The notes: generated from the letters alone by a model not told the origin. DNA of 64,000 bases from Panicum virgatum (GCF_016808335.1 NC_053139.1:34803954-34867953); one strand, 5' to 3'. Counted from the stretch's first letter, positions 31,123-45,224 are shown. Numbers and translations are program-made.

Positions 31123-34100
31123 CTAGATCGGTGTCCGTGCGTTGCTACGGACAGCAAATAAATTATAGCAATACATAAAGTATGGACGATAGTACATAAT
31201 ATTTTGAAATTTAATGATATCCATAAACAGACTTTTACATAATTCTTTAAATATTAATCAAACGAAGATATGATATCAGATCCAAACAACTCGCTTTCAA
31301 CTTGGTCTAAGATGCGGTTAAGATATTGTTTTTACATATCATATGCAATAAGATGTGCCCTGAGACCATAACATAAACATCAAGCAACTGTATCAAATTG
31401 TAACACACCAAGGATCATCCTATGCATATTAACAGATGTTAGTACGAGCATAAAAGTTCAAAGTACAAGCAGTCAACCATGAGTTGCTTTCTGATCTATT
31501 TATATTAATCTCTACTACTATCTCGCGCCACCATGAACCAAATTAGAAGCATGTATCTGTAACAATTTGATGATCACAAGCATGCCTGATTATGCAGAAA
31601 ACTAACAACATATAGAGCAAGCTACTTCTGTTCATGCTCTATCTCTCAGCAAGGCATTGTAAGCAGAAATTGAAGGACATATGTATTTGGTTGAGGTATA
31701 ATAATCACATATATTGGATCATACAAATGCATCTCAACCATTGTAAGCAGAAATTCAAGTACACATGTATTTTATAAGAGCCCTTTTACAATGCTTGGAA
31801 ATACTTTCCAATGTCTTCCGATACCTCCCTTTTGTATTGGTTTTAATTGATTTTAATTGATGAAGGGTAGAATAGTAATTGACCCCCCCCAAAATCAACC
31901 CCCCCAACCCCCACGGCCCCACCCCACCCACCGCCTCCTTCCGTAGCGCAGTCGGTCTCGGCCGCATCCGCGTTCCCTGCCGCGTCGCCCTTGCCCTCTC
32001 CCCGACGCCGCCTCCGCCGTGCCGCGCCGCCATCGCCCGCGTCGCTGCCTCCCGCCGCGCTGCTGTCGCCCGCGTCGCTGCCTGCCGTCGCTGCATCCCG
32101 CCGCGCTGCTCTCGCCCGAGTCGCGGTCTCGCCCTCTCTTCCCCTTTACCGTTTGTGCCTCCGCCGTCGCGAAGCCCGCGCCGCCTCCAACGTCTCCCGC
32201 CGCACCGGTAAATCAACGTCGTTCCATGGTCCCTTGCTTCATTCATCTGCACTAGTCCGAATCATTCGCACTGAAACTGAAAAACTGATGATGTCTGTGG
32301 CATGCACAGCCCATGTGATTCATTCGTATGTACTAGTCTGAAATTTGAATCCTTCGCACTGATTAACAGTCCACCCATCATATTTTTATGATTGCACATG
32401 CATCCTCTGGTTTCTTTTGTGTGTGTGGGTAATTGGTTTCATTGCTCACTGACCCGATCAGGAAAGGGATCCTGAACTCAATGTAATGTGTGTGCTGTTT
32501 CGGCTCATTGCCTTCGGCTTAGCATGTTTCATAGAATTTTCAGTAATGCCGAGCTAAATTGTCTTCCTGGATAGTATCACTTATTACTAATTGTAACTGC
32601 ACACCATGTATTGCATAGAGCTAGAAGCAGTCTGAAGATGACAACTGAACAGGTAGCCTATTGCAAGACCTGGTCTCTGAAGTTGCATTGCTGGTGTCTT
32701 GGCATTGGAAATATTTATTATTTCTTAACAACATGTTAATTTTTTTCTTGATATTATGATTTCTTATTAAATAAAGGGTGATATGACTGGCATGGATATG
32801 TGAATACTAGATATGTGTTGTAATACCTTGCATGAGGGAGCACGACCTTTAGCACACAATCAGAATTGTTATGCTTGCTTGCTTACCTTTATTTGCTATA
32901 TCCTTTATAGCTGATCTCAGTTCATTACATGATTACTGTAATTCTATCTGAATAAGGTCTCCCATTCCTTTCTACAGCATTGTATCTACCGTAGCTTTTG
33001 CATGCTCTCATTAGTCTAACTTTGGCGTGTTGTCTTTAGTGCTCAGAGAAGGATAATCAATGCTGTTTCATTTCCGATCAGTTCCAACTGCACTTTGTTT
33101 ATTCCAGTTGATCTCTGCACTTTGGCAGAAGGCATGAGGGGCCATAGGCCATAGTGGCAGCCTTGGAAGCTTTAATGCTGTTGCAGTTGGGAGGGCAGTT
33201 GTAGCTGGAGTATTTGTCTTTAATAAAAGAGATGAATTTTGTGTAAATAAATCATTTTTTTAGTTCCACCTTGCTTTGTTATGTTTATTTTTATTTTTCT
33301 TTATGAATAGGATATTTGAATCATGAACAAATGGTTGCTATTTTACTCCTAAAATGACTTCTGATCCATTTTTGGCGATTAAATTGGTGGTTGTCAATAC
33401 TCACATAGTCTCATCCATGTCCTGCATGTGTTATCTGGTAGGCAATACCAATATACATGGTTCTTGATCAGTTGCTCTAGACAGCAGCAAAAATAGAGGC
33501 TAAATTTTTTGATGATATGTTGTTCTGTTTAGCATCGGAAATTGAGCCTACAATCACTATGCTTGCCTGCTTGATCATTATTTGCTAGCTAATAGGTGTA
33601 CAAACCTGCTCTGTCATCAATCCAGTATAGATTGGTCAGCGGTGGTGGTTCACCAGCACATTCATCTATGCTTAGTGGGGCACGATCACTTGATTTTGTG
33701 TCTGAATGATTCAGTCTGAATCAATCTATGCTTAGTGGGGCACGATCTTTAATTGAGCACCGCAAGCTATGTTGAAATAGAAAAATAACTTGTCATGTTA
33801 TGAGTACATGGATTTTGTTTTACCCTTAGCAACGCACGGGCATTTGCGGTGGTTTCCTTGTGACGCAAGTCTTCATTCAAAAATGCAAATTGAGAACCTA
33901 CACTATTCCACCAGAAAGCCACTTGTGAGTCGGTGAGATCAAAGACGAAGCCTGCAACATCTATATTTTGTTGGTATGGACCATGCGTATGAAACCTTTG
34001 CAGGTACGAGCTACGAAACACATCATGCCAACAACTTGCATAGTTGCATGCATATACAGATGTAGTGCACATAGATTCTTCTTTTCTATAGATGCAAAGT

Positions 34101-34659
34101 TAATACTGCGCACGCTAAAAGGAATCAAATACCGTAACCAAACTCAACCAAAAGTCAACACATGTATAAAGCTTCGTCAGAGACATGTACCAAAATTAAA
34201 CCAGCATAGATTTAACCATCTCTATAGAGACGCTTGAAACAAAGCAAAACCAGTATACTTCCAGTTTTCAATAATAGTGCTAGCTGAAGATTGCAACTCC
34301 CAAAATTAAATAGCATATCCCAAAATTACAACTAAAGATTGCAACTGACATAGCTAGAATTCATTACAGTTTAGAAAGCAAATTAAAAATAAAGTTGTTC
34401 TTGACGCAGAGGGCCAGAAGTAAAGGCATCTGCATTGCTCTTGGACGTCCTTCACAATTGTGATGTATCAGTCACCTGCAAAGCATTTAGATGTAAATAT
34501 CAGCCAGCGTCTACATGCCGACACTCTTTGAGCCAAAACATCTATGCAATATAAACTAAGATATGACATCTAAACAACTCACACTTGCAACTACAGAATT
34601 CAAATCGGCTTATCAATGAAACTAACTTATCAGATCAGATAAAAAAAATTGCTTGTATG
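31123..34659. other. left part of Helitron-like element 2, no gene
   Basis: AT-rich sequence with one GC-rich block (31880-32210) whose frames are low complexity (Ala/Arg/Pro-rich) and not supported. A hairpin CCCTT-AGCAACGC-ACGGG then CATTTGC at 33827-33848 looks like a plus-strand Helitron 3' end, suggesting a smaller Helitron inserted here; its 5' end is not identified. Confidence 0.45.
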
Positions 34660-35967
34660 TGTCGGGTACCATGATTAGAGGCACCCTAACCAGGAGACTA
34701 AAATTTCCATAAAAATGCAAACACATGTTAGGCAACCGGGCCCACGAAGGCCTACAGTCTCCTTCCAATCTAGAAGAAAGGAAAGGACTCAAAAGAAGCC
34801 CAATACGCGGTCCACATACACAGTGCGGCCCATCTGCACCCCCTCGAACCCGCGGGGCAATCTCCGCCTCGCTCGAGGACTCCCCGTCGAGGCCCTCGAC
34901 CGCGCCCCGCGTCTCCCCCTCGCTCGAGGGTAGGGAGCCTACCCTCGGGGGGGGGGGGTCGACTCCGCCTCGCTCGAGGCCACCCCTCGACAGGAAGGAC
35001 AAACGACCCTTCCGCTCACCCGCCCACCGTACGGAGGCATTCAATGCCAACCACTCCTCCACAGCGCCCGGGTCAGATGGCGTCAGGCCGCCATTCCCCA
35101 CAGTGGCTGTGACTGGAGTCCAGTCCGCCAACTCCGGTCACTGCTCCGCCATTCCGGACGCTGTGGTGACACTGTGAGAACCTGCAACGCAGTGCGAGAC
35201 GTGCTCGGCACTGCTCCGGCCACTGTACTGCCAACTCCCCATACCTCCTTCATACTTTCCCCTCCGTGGAACCCTCGAATGGCATGGGCACGACCCTCGG
35301 AAGCGGATCTGGCCATGACCAGGACGAGACCCTGGCCTGCAGGACCCTCGGAACATCGCCACGCCACGCCTGGAGGACGGTACCCCCTACAGCAACGACC
35401 ACGCCGCCCGCTGGAGCTACAAGGATGCCGGCGTAATCTCCGCAAGGCCAAGGACGACGCCCAGGACGACTGCCACGCCGGGCGCCATACCCCACAGTGT
35501 ACTTTCCACAGTGCTCGACCACTGCACCCCCGTGATTCGGGGAGAAGACGATGACTTCCACAACCTCCTGTGCATGTACACCGCCCCTCCTTGTGTCTAT
35601 AAAAGGAGGAGGCAGGCTTTATCTTGGGAGGTCGATCGATCCGGTAGCACACTACACTCAGCACTGCTCACAGAGCCCAAACGCTCTTCTGAGCCCCGAT
35701 ATTGGCACTCGCCTCAATCAACTCTCCATTAGCAGAGACCTGGGAGCTTTCCTCCCTCTCTCGCCTCGCTTGTACCCCCTACAACAGGCACCCCCAGTGC
35801 AGGACAGTACAGTGCTCTCGCACACCCCTTTGCTGGACGTACGCCCCCCGGCTGGAACCAGGATAAACCCGTGTGTGACTGTGTTGCCTCTTACATCAAC
35901 ATCTGGGACGAGGAACATGCAGCATCATCACTAGTTGGGTCCGGACTGTCGGGTCAGGACACTGACA
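34660..35967 (+). repeat. 5' LTR of gypsy copy B
   Basis: Runs from TGTCGGGTACC to GGACACTGACA. It holds CTCCGCCTCGCTCGAGG-type units near 34860-34990, a TATA box at 35598-35604 and a G run. It is 35 bp shorter than the 3' LTR, mostly because one repeat unit is missing. Confidence 0.93.
35598..35604 (+). promoter_or_regulatory. LTR TATA box (copy B, 5' LTR)
   Basis: TATAAAA in TGTGTCTATAAAAGGAGGAGG. This is the core promoter expected to drive the gag-pol RNA. Confidence 0.75.
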
Positions 35968-35968
35968 G

Positions 35969-35988
35969 TTGGCGCGCTAGGTAGGGGG
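35969..35988 (+). other. tRNA primer-binding-site region (copy B)
   Basis: TTGGCGCGCTAGGTAGGGGG starts two bases after the 5' LTR. The TGG at 35970-35972 pairs with the CCA end of a tRNA. It is not the initiator-Met primer site; I did not assign the tRNA. Confidence 0.6.
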
Positions 35989-36034
35989 GCTCGTTGCGTG
36001 ACATTTCTCTTTTGTTCCCATTTGATCTCCAGGG

Positions 36035-38510
36035 ATGGCGAGCAGATCCAACCCATTTCCCATGGGCGCCTCGGATCCGCTCCCAGCGGGATACGAGATT
36101 CGGTTCGGGAGTCTTGAGTTCAAGGCAACCGACAACGGTTAGCTCATGGAGCTCCTCTCGCCCAGACACAACCCCGACGCTCTGACTTCACCAGCCCGAC
36201 ACAACAGGCGCTCGGGCCAGCGCTCGCGACAAGCGCGCATGGAGCGGCGCAGGGCGGCACGCCTCAGCTCCCCCACGTGGGTTGAGGTTGGCATGTCGCA
36301 GCTCAGCGTCGCGGCCGACGGAGCCACAACTTCGTCATCACGTGCCCCGGCGCCATCTGCGCCGGCACCATCATCGACTGCAGCCCCAGTGCCTCCCAGG
36401 GAGGGCGCGACTGCGCCGTCGCCCTTTCCCTTCGGGATGCGCAATGCTGTCACTTATGCTTCTTCGTCCAGCACCAACTTCACCGAGTATGAGGATCTGC
36501 CGGGTCATCACCTCCTCTCGATCCGCAACCTCATCACGTCATCTCCTAATGACTCCTACCCCGAGATGGCGGGTTCGATCGCCGACGACATCAGCTTCTT
36601 CATGGACAACTTCATGGCCGAGGAGGCCGAGGACTACTCCGGGTTCCGCGACCCCGACGCTTTCCGCTCGTTCCAGCTCGCAGCGGCTTACTACCTCTCC
36701 TGCTCCAAGGACTCCAGCGAGGGGGATTACGATCCCACTCGGGAGTGCTTCATGGTCTAGCTCGTGGACGGGCAAAATGACGGCGCTCCGGGCAATGACG
36801 GGAATGGTGGGCAGACGCGCAGGCAAACCAAGCAGTGGTGCCTGTCGCGACCCCTTCTTCTTCGTCAAGATCGGTGGCGCGGCAGGCACAGCTGGCACAA
36901 CTTAAGGAGCTTCAAGCCAGGCACGACGAGCAGCACCGGCAGACGCAGGAGTTGCGCACTGTGCTCGAACAGCAGCGCACCGCGCGTGGCGCGCAGGCCT
37001 AGGCGGCGGCACGCGTTGCCCGGGAGCGGATCCTAGCCGACGACAACGTCGACAGACCACCGGAACTGAAAACGACCGGCGAAAAACTCGTCGCTGTGGC
37101 CTACCTACTCGAAGCAATGCCCGAGCCATCTACGACTTCGGGTCGCAACCTGCGCCATGAGGCACAGGTGCTCATTGAGCAGGCTGCTATGCAGCAGGCC
37201 GAGAGCTCTGCGTCTCGCATGCGCTCGACAGTCCCGAAAGCCGGAGGTGCAGCACACCAGGGCCGCGAGGCCACGACGCACTCTCCCCCGGAAGGAAAGG
37301 GCAAGACAGCCACAGCAGATGGTGCGAAGGCTCCCTCGGTGCACGACCGCATCAGAAGGACTCCCGCAAGGGAGCAACTCCACGACACGCGCGGACACGC
37401 CGGCGACGGCGACGCCCGCAACATCATCAACAACAGGAAGTACACCCCTCAACGGGGTGGTCGCTTCGACCCGAGCACGACAGGGGCGAGTCACTGGAGC
37501 CCCCGGGCACCCATGTGTTCAGCCGGGAGATTCGTACCGCTCCCTTTCCCCCGCGCTTTCGACAGCCCACCACCCTCGTGAAGTATTCGGGCGAGACCGA
37601 TCCCGCAGTCTGGCTCAACGACTACCGCCTAGCATGCCAGCTGGGTGGTGCGACGTATGACACGGTCATCATCCGCAACCTCCCCCTTCACCTCGCTGAC
37701 ATCACGTGAACGTGGCTCGAGCACTTGCCCGCGGACCAGATCCACGACTGGGCCGACCTAGTCAAGATCTTCGTGGGCAACTTCCAGGGCACTTACGTGC
37801 GCCCTGGGAACTCCTGGGACCTCAAAGGGTGTCGGCAGAAGCCCAAGGAGTCCCTACGCGACTACTTGCGGCGCTTCTCCAAGCAATGCACCGAGCTCCC
37901 CAGCGTCAATCACGTCGAGGTCATCAACGCTTTCATCGAAGGCACGACGTGCAGGAACCTGGTGCACGAGCTTGCGCGAAGCCGTCCCGCCAGTACCAAC
38001 GAGCTATTCGATGCTGCCACCAACTACACCGTCGGCGAGGAGGCAGTTGGTGCCATCTTTGACGACAAGGCGAACAAGCGCAAGTAAGATGCGCCCGTAG
38101 AGGGCGGCAGCGCAAAGACCAACGCCCCCGCCAAGAAGCAAAAGCGGGGGAAGAAGGGAAAGAAGCTGGCCCCACCGAACCAGCATGGACCTGGACAGGC
38201 GGAGGACTCCGACGAAGCCTTCGTCGCTGCCCCAGACCGCAAAGGACCTCGAGGCCCCCCTCGTGGCGGTGGCGTCCTGTTCGATGACACGCTCAAGAAG
38301 TCGTGCCCTTACCACAAGGGCTCGGTCAACCACACCCTCGAGCAGTGCGAGATGCTCCGGAAGTACTACAACCACGTCGCGCATCGCGACGAGGACAAGA
38401 AGAAGGATGCTGGCGACAAAGGTGGAGACAACAAGTTCCCCCCAGTGGAGAATGCCTTCTTCATCTTCGGAGGGCCGACGACAAACATGACCTCTCGGCA
38501 CCGCAAGCGT
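36035..38510 (+). pseudogene. gag (copy B), broken
   Basis: Gag forms the retrotransposon particle and binds its RNA. The frame opens at ATG 36035 (MASRSNPFPMGASDPLPAGY). Further on are a Retrotrans_gag-type domain (GETDPAVWLNDYRLACQLGG, then WADLVKIFVGNFQGTYVRPG, about 37575-37900) and a CPYHKGSVNHTLEQC zinc-finger-like motif near 38308-38352. Stops lie at 36140-36142, 36758-36760, 37707-37709 and 38085-38087, and the frame changes between about 36840 and 37580, so no complete Gag can be made. Lys-rich sequence (38130-38165) precedes the finger. Confidence 0.85.
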
Positions 38511-41398
38511 GAGCGCCGGGAAGTCTTCTCCATCACCAAGGCCACGCCATCCTACCTCGACTGGTCGGAGGACACCATTTCCTTTGGCCGCGAGGACCAA
38601 CCCGACTACGTCCCACACCCGGGACGATACCCGCTTGTTGTCGACCCCATCATCGGCAGCACCCGCTTCTCCAAGGTGCTCATGGACGGAGACAACAGCC
38701 TCAACATCATGTATGCCCACACCTTGGAGCTCATGGGGATCGGATTGAACAAGCTCCGCCCCAGCAAGTCGCCATTCCATGGCGTTGCGCCGGGGAAGCG
38801 AGTCCAACCCCTCGGCCAGATCGACCTACCCGTCTGCTTCGGCACGGTAGCCAACTTCCGCAAGGAAGTGCTCACCTTCGAGGTGGTGGGGTTTCGGGGA
38901 GCCTACCATGCCATTCTTGGTCGTCCCTGCTACGCCAAGTTCATGGCCATCCCCAACTACACCTACCTCAAGCTGAAGATGCCGGGTCCAAAGGGTGTCA
39001 TCATCGTCGGCTCCTTGTTCGAGCACGCCTACGAGTGCGACATCGAGTGCGTCGAGCACGCGGAGGCTCAAGTGGAGGACGAGGCCCTCGCAGCCACCCT
39101 CGACAAGATGGCAAGCGAGGCCTTGGATTCCATGCACCGGCACGCGGGTAGCTTCGAACCCGCCGAAGGTATCAAGAAGGTGCCCCTCTACCCGGATCAC
39201 CCCGACGACAAGGCGTTGCAGGTCAGCGCCACCCTCGACAACAAATAGGAAGTGGTGCTCGTCGACTTTCTCCGCACCAACGCAGACATCTTTGCGTGGA
39301 GCCCCTCGGACATGCCAGGCATACCGAGGGAGGTCGCCGAGCACTCCCTTGACATCCGACCCAACTCCAAGCCGGTGAAGCAGCGCCTGCGACGCTTTGA
39401 CGAGCTCAAGCGCCAGGTGATCGGCGAGGAGTTGTAGAAACTTCTGGCAGCCGGATTCATCAAGGAAGTATTGCATCCCGAGTGGCTAGCTAATCCTGTA
39501 TTAGTAAAGAAAAAGAATGGAAATTAGAGGATGTGCGTAGACTACACTAGTTTAAATAAAACATGTCCGAAGGTTCCCTTTCCCTTGCCGCGTATTGATC
39601 AAATCGTTGATTCAACGGCGGGATGCGAACTTTTATCATTTCTTGATGCTTATTCCGGTTACCACCAAATCAAGATTAAAGAGTCCGACCACCTCGCGAT
39701 CTCTTTCATCACACCTTTCGGCATGTACTGCTATGTCACGATGCCTTTTGGCCTCAGAAACACCGTAGCTACATATGAGCGGTGTATGCTCCACATATTC
39801 GGGGACCATCTCGGGCGGAACGTAGAAGCATATGTCGATGACATCATTGTAAAATCCAGGAAGGTGGATGACCTGGTAGCCGATCTCAGGATCGCGTTCG
39901 ATTGCCTAAGGGCTAAGGGGGTAAAACTCAACCTCCGAGAAGTGCGTGTTCAGAGTCCCTCGAGGCATGCTCTTGGGCTTCATTGTCTCCCAACGGGGCA
40001 TTGAACCCAACCCTGAGAAAGTCTCGGCCATCACTCGGATGGGACCGATCCGGGGCCTAAAGGGGGTACAGAGGGTCATGGGATGCCTAGCGTACCTTAG
40101 CCGATTCATCTCGCGCCTCGGCGAGAAAGGCTTGCCTTTGTATCGGCTCCTAAGGAAGTCCGAATGCTTCTCGTGGACCCCCGAGGCTCAAGAAGCCCTC
40201 GACAGGCTGAAGGCATCACTCCCTCATGCCCCCATTCTCACACCGCCCATAGACGGCGAGCCCCTCTACCTGTACGTAGCTGCGACGACCCAAGTGGTCA
40301 GCGCAGTGATCGTTGTCGAAAGACAAGAGGAGGGCCATGCTCTGCCTGTCCAACGGTCGGTGTACTACATCAGCGAACTGTTGTCTAAAACCAAGACACG
40401 CTATCCGCAGATCCAGAAGCTGCTATACGCGGTGGTCTTGGCTCGGCGCAAGCTGCGCCACTACTTCGAGGCTCATCCCGTCACCGTGGTCTCATCTTTC
40501 CCTCTGGGAGAGATAGTCCGCAATAGGGAAGCCGAGGGTAGAATTTCCAAGTGGTCTGTGGAGCTGATGGGAGAAACTCTCACCTACGCCCCTCGCAAGG
40601 CGATCAAGTCCCAAATATTGGCCGACTTCGTCGCTGAGTGGACGGACACTCAGCTGCCCCCGCCACAAATCCAAGCTGAATGCTGGACCATGTACTTCGA
40701 CGGGTCGGTGATGAAAACCGGCGCTGGCGCCGGTCTCCTCTTCATCTCACCCCTCGGAGAGCACATGCGCTACGTAATTCGCCTACACTTCCCCGCATCC
40801 AATAACATGGCGGAGTACGAGGCCCTCCTCAGTGGCCTCCGCATCGCCATCGAGCTCGGCGTCAAGCACCTCGACGTACGCGGTGATTCTCAGCTCGTCA
40901 TCGACCAAGTGATGGAGTCTAGCTATAACGACCCAAAGATGGAGGCATACTGCGACACAGTATGCCGTCTCGAAGACAAGTTCGACGGCCTATAACTCAA
41001 CCTCGTCCCGCGCAAGTACAATGAGGATGCCGACGAATTAGCCAAGATCGCGTCAGGGTGGACCACCGTCCGCCCGAACATCTTTGGTCGCGACATCGCC
41101 AAGCCCTCCATCGACTTCAAGGATCCGACGGAACCGGGCCCCTGGAATGCCGAGCCCCCAGGCGGGAACCCCTCGGCGGACGAGGCCGAGCCCATGGACA
41201 CTTGCTTCGAGACCTCCTCCATGGACGAGGCCGAAGCAATGGAGATCAACGAGGCTCCACTTTCGCAAGACTGGCGTGACCAGTACCTCGACTGGATTAA
41301 CCGAGGAGTGCTACCCTCTGACCGCGCACAGGCGCGATGCGTCGCTAGACGAGCCAAGTCTTTCGTCGTGATCATACAGAGAGCTGTACAAGCGCAGT
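38511..41398 (+). pseudogene. protease, reverse transcriptase, RNase H x2 (copy B), broken
   Basis: Protease: the VDPIIGSTRFSKVLMDGDNSLNIMY segment near 38640-38715 reads MDGDNS where such proteases usually have DGG/DSG. Reverse transcriptase: KNGN*RMCVDYTSLNK, PLPRIDQIVD, FLDAYSGYHQI, MPFGLRN and the YVDDI catalytic box near 39835. Ordinary RNase H follows (YYISELLSKTKTRYPQIQKLLYA) and then a second RNase H domain, MYFDGSVMKTGAGAGLLF with NNMAEYEALLSGL and RGDSQLVI (about 40690-40905), the hallmark of Tat-lineage gypsy elements. Breaks: stops at 39246-39248, 39435-39437, 39525-39527 (Trp codon changed to amber) and 40993-40995, and a frameshift near 39945. Confidence 0.88.
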
Positions 41399-41403
41399 CC
41401 CTC

Positions 41404-44400
41404 TGTGGCAGCCCCGCCTAAATTAATCCGGCTTAAGTGCGCTAACCATCATCAAAACGACAATCAGGGTTAACACGCACTTAAAACAGAGTAATCCGGC
41501 AGTGCTGTCGGGTAAAACCCCGATTAAACCACTTGAACATGATCGACAAAGCAGTCCAGAGAATGCAATATTCCACAAATTTTACAGCACAGAGTATGAA
41601 ACTGAATTATTATTATAAACCAAGTTTGAATTTATAAAAGTACAACAGAGTTTAAGTTTGATGGAAAACGAACGATAATCTAGCGACGAAACATGACGTC
41701 ATGATGAAGCCCGTACATGACGTCGGCCACACCCTCAGACGTACCACCTGAAAAACAAAGACACAAGCAAGGTTGAGTATACTAATACTCAGCAAGGCTT
41801 ACCCGTCTAAGGGTATACTTAGCCCTTTATTTAGGCATGCAAGGCTTTTGGCTTGAGGGGTTTGTTTGCCAAAAAGCAGTAAAGAGTAGATCCTTAACTT
41901 CATATTTTAGCTTTCAGGTTCTAGTTCAATTAACCATTCTAGGTGAGCATCTATCCAATAGCATACATGGTGGGAAACAATTATCTTTCATCATCCAACC
42001 AACCATATTCATCATCATCATCTTTCACTTCTTACTCTATGTGGCAAAAGGGTTAAGCAGTCCCAAACCGTGAGAAGTGGACGATTCGAATCGAATTTGT
42101 TAACCTGGCCAGGTAGACCTAACACACACGCATGGGGATCGACATCTCGCTTCGCCCACGCGACTTTTCCCTTCAATTCCCGCTGCACGGAACAGGCCCA
42201 CCGCCCTCGACTACAAGAATCCACGCCACGGTACGGCGCCGGGTCGTGAGCCTTCTTGCACCCGCATGTGGCCGCATGAGAACAATGTTCAAAGACGGTG
42301 GAAAGGTATGTTCCGGCCTCGGTGCAAGCCAGTACTTAAGCTTACCGATTACCATATTTCTCGGCATGTGGTTAGTACGTTCAAAAGCTTAACCACCACT
42401 ACCACACACTGCGGCCTTATCCATTTTCACTAAACAGACGGGGCATCACAAGTAATACAGCCCCGCCCGTGAGCCTTATAGTTGCAGTATATAGTAAACA
42501 TCCAACTCCTATAATTCTCGCGAGTGACATGAAATCACTCGACTTCTACAGAACCATTAGCCTAGCCATCTAGCGACCTACACATACTAGTGTTCAAGCA
42601 TAGGTAACTAAGATTATGCAGCTAAGGTTCCAAGCAACTCCTGTAAACTTAAATGCGCAAGTAGATAGAAACAATAATAAGTTGCATAAATTTAAAATAG
42701 ATAGGATATGCTCCGGGGCTTGCCTGAAATTAACACTAGGTCAGTGTTAGTTAGAGGCTTCTGGAGTTGGGATCAGATTCTCAACGGCGTATGTGAAATT
42801 CACTTGAGCTTCTCCGAGATCTGTTTCGGCTTCAACATCACATCCTTCACGTGGTACATCTATCGTACCTAAATGAAATGCAACAATGCATATGTATGAA
42901 TGCAAAGTTTCGAGTTGTTTCGCAATTTAGGTTTTATTATTTTTCCTTCACGATAAAGTTGTCGTCCAACATGAGGTGAGTTTGGATGTGAAACTTCTTA
43001 ATTAATATTTCCTGGGTAGTCATTTATAGAGTAGTTATTTAACACAACTTAGTTCATAAAATCAAAGTGGGGTTTTCATTATATACCAAAACATACAAAA
43101 GTTATTTCTTCTAACAAAACTAAAGATAACATGCTTTGTCCAAAACTATAATTACCCATAGCTCATGGGGTTGAAATTTTGATGCAAGGAGAAAAACTGA
43201 AGTACCAACTTACAATAAAATTTTCAACTATTTTCATGAAGCAGATTAAACATGAATAATAAGTTAAACAACTTTTGCTGGGATAAAGATCTATTTTTAC
43301 AGGACAAAGTAGGAAGTTATTGATTCTCAAACTTGGCATGCAGGTTCATCTACTCAAACTCAAGCCCTAGTAAAACTATGAGATTTTTCTAATGAAGGAA
43401 ACTAGGGTTTTTTATTTACAAAGTTTATTCATGATTAAATCGAAAGGACTAGTTATACATTACGAAAAATTCCCAAAAACAATTTTATAGCATCTAGAAA
43501 CAAAGGTAAGGCTGTTGTAAAAATTTCAGCTCAAGAAAACTAGTATAGAACCATGTGGATTTAATTCTATTTAACCTAGGCATAAATCAAGATCTAATGA
43601 AACCTATAGCTAGAGTTGTCAAAATGTCCTCAAATTTTTATAGTAAGATATTCATCTAGGGTGTAGCACTCTGTCCAAAAACTAGCCTTAGTTCATGACT
43701 ACAACAGGAGATACATTTGTGTGCTATTTAATCTAATCTTTATCCTTGATTAAAATAGAAGCATAATATGAACATGTGATTGTAATAAAAGTTGTAGGTT
43801 TTGATCTAAGGATTCCAAAACATTTTAGTTTGCATTTTTATGATTTTTATACGATTTTATATGGAATTTACAAATTTGCTATTTTTGAAACAAAAGAAAA
43901 ATAAAACGAACTCTTGCATTTAGGCCCCTGGAAGTTTGTTTCTTCTCAGGGAAGGTCCCTGGCGGACGGAACAGAACAGGGGAGGGGCGGTGCTTGGTTT
44001 TCCGGTGATTCCCTTTGCCGGCGGAGAGGGCTAGGGGGTGGAGGAGCTAGAGGGGCTCGAGTCGCACCTATGGGTGGTCTTGGGGAGCGGGGAGGTGCTC
44101 GGAAGCGGCAGCTCGACGGAGCAGGGCGGCTGGCGGTGGTGGAGCTCCGCGGCGGCGCCGGTCCGGTGAAGGAGGGGCGGCGAGGAATGGTTGGAGAGCT
44201 TCGGGGTGGGGTGGGGAACCGATTCCGAGGGCTATCTCGGGCGGAGGAGGGTTGGGGAGTGGAGCTCCGCGGCGAGCCGCTCGCGGTGGCCCTAATGGCG
44301 GGCGGCTGCGGCTCTGGACGCCGGGGGAAGCACGGCCAGGCGCTCGGAGTAGGAAGGAGAGTGGAGGGGGAGGTAGAGAGCTTGCTTGCGAAGCAAATGG

Positions 44401-45219
44401 AAGGGTGGAGAGCAGGGCAGAGGATGAGGCGCGGGTAGGCCGGCTCGGCACGTCGTCGTCGTGGCGGTTCGGCGTCCATTCTCGGCGTGCGTGCAGGGAA
44501 CGGCGACGCGTGGCGAGGTCAAGAGGCTTCGGGAGAAACCAGGGATGGGGAAAGGGCTGGGGGCGCGACGAGGGTGCGGCACGCGGCCGGCGGCCTCGGC
44601 GTTTGGCGTCGACGGCGTCACGGGGAAAAACAGAGAAGGAGATGGAGTCAGGGCAAACTCGTAAATAACTCGAAATTCCAAAACTTCATTTTGTAAACTC
44701 AATTTTTCTCCATTTTCTTGACCTCAAAAGAAAAACTCTTGAATACCAAAGTTGTTCAAAATTTTGAGATCTACAACTTTCTTTTTAGGCAAAAGTTCAT
44801 TTGAAGCTTCGTTTGAAAGTTAAAAATTGAAACTTGAGTGCATTTGAAAAGGTACTATATACTTCGAAATTCAAAATTTTCTCCCATTTTTGTGTGATAA
44901 CTCGAAAAACTTTGAACACAAAAGTTATTCGTCTTTTGAAAACCTACAACTTTGGTTTTGGACAAAAATTCATTTGAGCTGTATTTTAGAAATTATTTTC
45001 AAAGCATATTTGTTTAAAATTTGAAAGATTGTTTAAAACCTCGAATACTATGGTTCATTTGACTTGTCATTTTATGTGCAAAATTTTATATACACATAAA
45101 CACACATACACATAAACATTCATGCATACACATGCATTAATTCAAGGTTTCCTATTTAATGATGCATGATTTGGTTCTAATTACCCTAAATTGGCTATTT
45201 AAAAACCTGGGCCGTCACA
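41404..45219 (-). mobile_element. solo LTR-like insertion inside pol, TSD CCCTC
   Basis: This 3816 bp segment is flanked by CCCTC (41399-41403 and 45220-45224). The ends are TGTGGCAGCCC on the left and GGGCCGTCACA on the right; read on the minus strand it runs TGTGACGGCCC to GGGCTGCCACA, the TG...CA form of gypsy LTRs in grasses. It contains no pol domain and no internal LTR pair was seen, so a solo LTR is the simplest reading; a non-autonomous element is possible. A GC-rich block (43915-44640) has only low-complexity frames. It splits pol between the RNase H and integrase regions. Confidence 0.75.
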
Positions 45220-45224
45220 CCCTC

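Noticed and set aside
31879..32255. Ala/Arg/Pro-rich frames
   Set aside because: GC-rich block inside a Helitron; low complexity on all frames.
43914..44479. Frames on both strands in the solo LTR inside copy B
   Set aside because: GC-rich low-complexity sequence in an LTR; overlapping frames on both strands and no domain.
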